From Rostrohypoxylon terebratum (taxonomy: Eukaryota; Ascomycota; Sordariomycetes; Xylariales; Hypoxylaceae): DNA of 33,318 bases. Below, one piece after another: positions 32,765 through 33,318 of this stretch. Below the pieces are notes generated by a model, which was not told the origin of the DNA, ran no database searches, and worked only from the letters and a program-made list of their open reading frames with translations. The translations under genes and the position numbers were made by a program. The stretch is taken from the NCBI GenBank assembly GCA_022497145.1, contig MU386047.1, positions 1-33,318 of the forward strand, written 5' to 3'. The stretch's first letter is position 1. Each line of letters starts with the position of its first letter.

Positions 32765-33318
32765 GCTTCTCCCGAGGTAAGTTTTACAGACAATACTCCG
32801 AGATCATATAAATGAGCTATGGGAGACAGGAAAGCGACTGGAATATTTGGGAGATATATTCACGACTGACTGTTATACATTATATCAAGAAGTCTCGTTT
32901 ACTTGTTTAATCGTGTTTAATACATTACAATCCAATCAACTCCTCTAATGTTTTGTATGTTGATAATTGGTGAGTTTTAGAAGAAAGATTTAATGGTGCC
33001 CGATATTGTCTCTAGGTAATTTTCCGATTCCGGATATTTACAACGGCCTCCTCAATTCGATGCTTCATTATCATTTCCGCAGATATTATTTTAATATATT
33101 AAGAATAGATATACTATAAACTTGCCGCTTGTTGTCTTGCCGTCTATTGGGTAACAAAATTCTGCCAAGAATCACTTATTCTTTCTCTTTTCCTTTAACT
33201 TGAAATTCTTATCTTAATCTCAGTGTCACGGCCACCAAAAATAAATCATTCTGATGTGGAGCACGTCAACCAATCATGGTTAAACTACGGAGAAATGGAT
33301 GTGTATGGATGTGGGGGA
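32765..33318. other. Right-edge intergenic DNA
   Basis: It is AT-rich, with no gene, repeat or structured element I can support before the window ends. Confidence 0.55.

Overview
The window reads as nuclear DNA of a filamentous ascomycete (Pezizomycotina, probably Sordariomycetes). Genes are split by short introns (mostly 50-90 nt) with GTRAGT-type donors, CTAAC-like branch points and YAG acceptors. The housekeeping genes are those expected in such a fungus, and intergenic DNA is AT-leaning and kilobases long. Exon joins below were worked out by hand from splice signals and reading phase; no transcript or database search was available.

Layout, left to right. (1) 81-4308, minus strand: an accessory block. 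It holds a NACHT NLR-type gene broken by an in-frame TGA, a degenerate cytochrome P450 relic, and a five-exon gene whose C-terminal half looks like a PD-(D/E)XK nuclease and whose last exon runs into the P450 relic. (2) 5185-19398: a conserved housekeeping block. It contains the transcription elongation factor SPT6 (minus), a 3.9-kb intergenic region, the Ste7-type MAP kinase kinase of the pheromone/invasive-growth cascade (plus), a HAD phosphatase (minus) and a RUD3-like coiled-coil protein (plus); the last two are divergent. (3) 19898-32764: a second accessory block. It holds a secreted thioredoxin-reductase-fold flavoprotein with a CPWC active site, a 140-bp hairpin MITE, an intronless ribosome-inactivating protein (RIP) fused to a DUF6598-like domain, a small two-helix membrane ORF, an Erg6-like SAM methyltransferase with a damaged C-terminus, a C2H2 zinc-finger regulator with a suspicious TAG, and an orphan membrane protein.

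The genes do not form one obvious pathway. SPT6, the MAPKK, the phosphatase and the Golgi-like coiled-coil protein are core functions. The flanking blocks carry immunity-like, toxin-like and tailoring-enzyme-like genes, and several have nonsense or frameshift lesions, a pattern of fast-turnover accessory DNA. The most striking item is the RIP-DUF6598 gene at 23794-25311. It keeps every catalytic residue of the RIP fold in an architecture I associate with grass genomes. The MITE lies about 520 bp upstream of its start.
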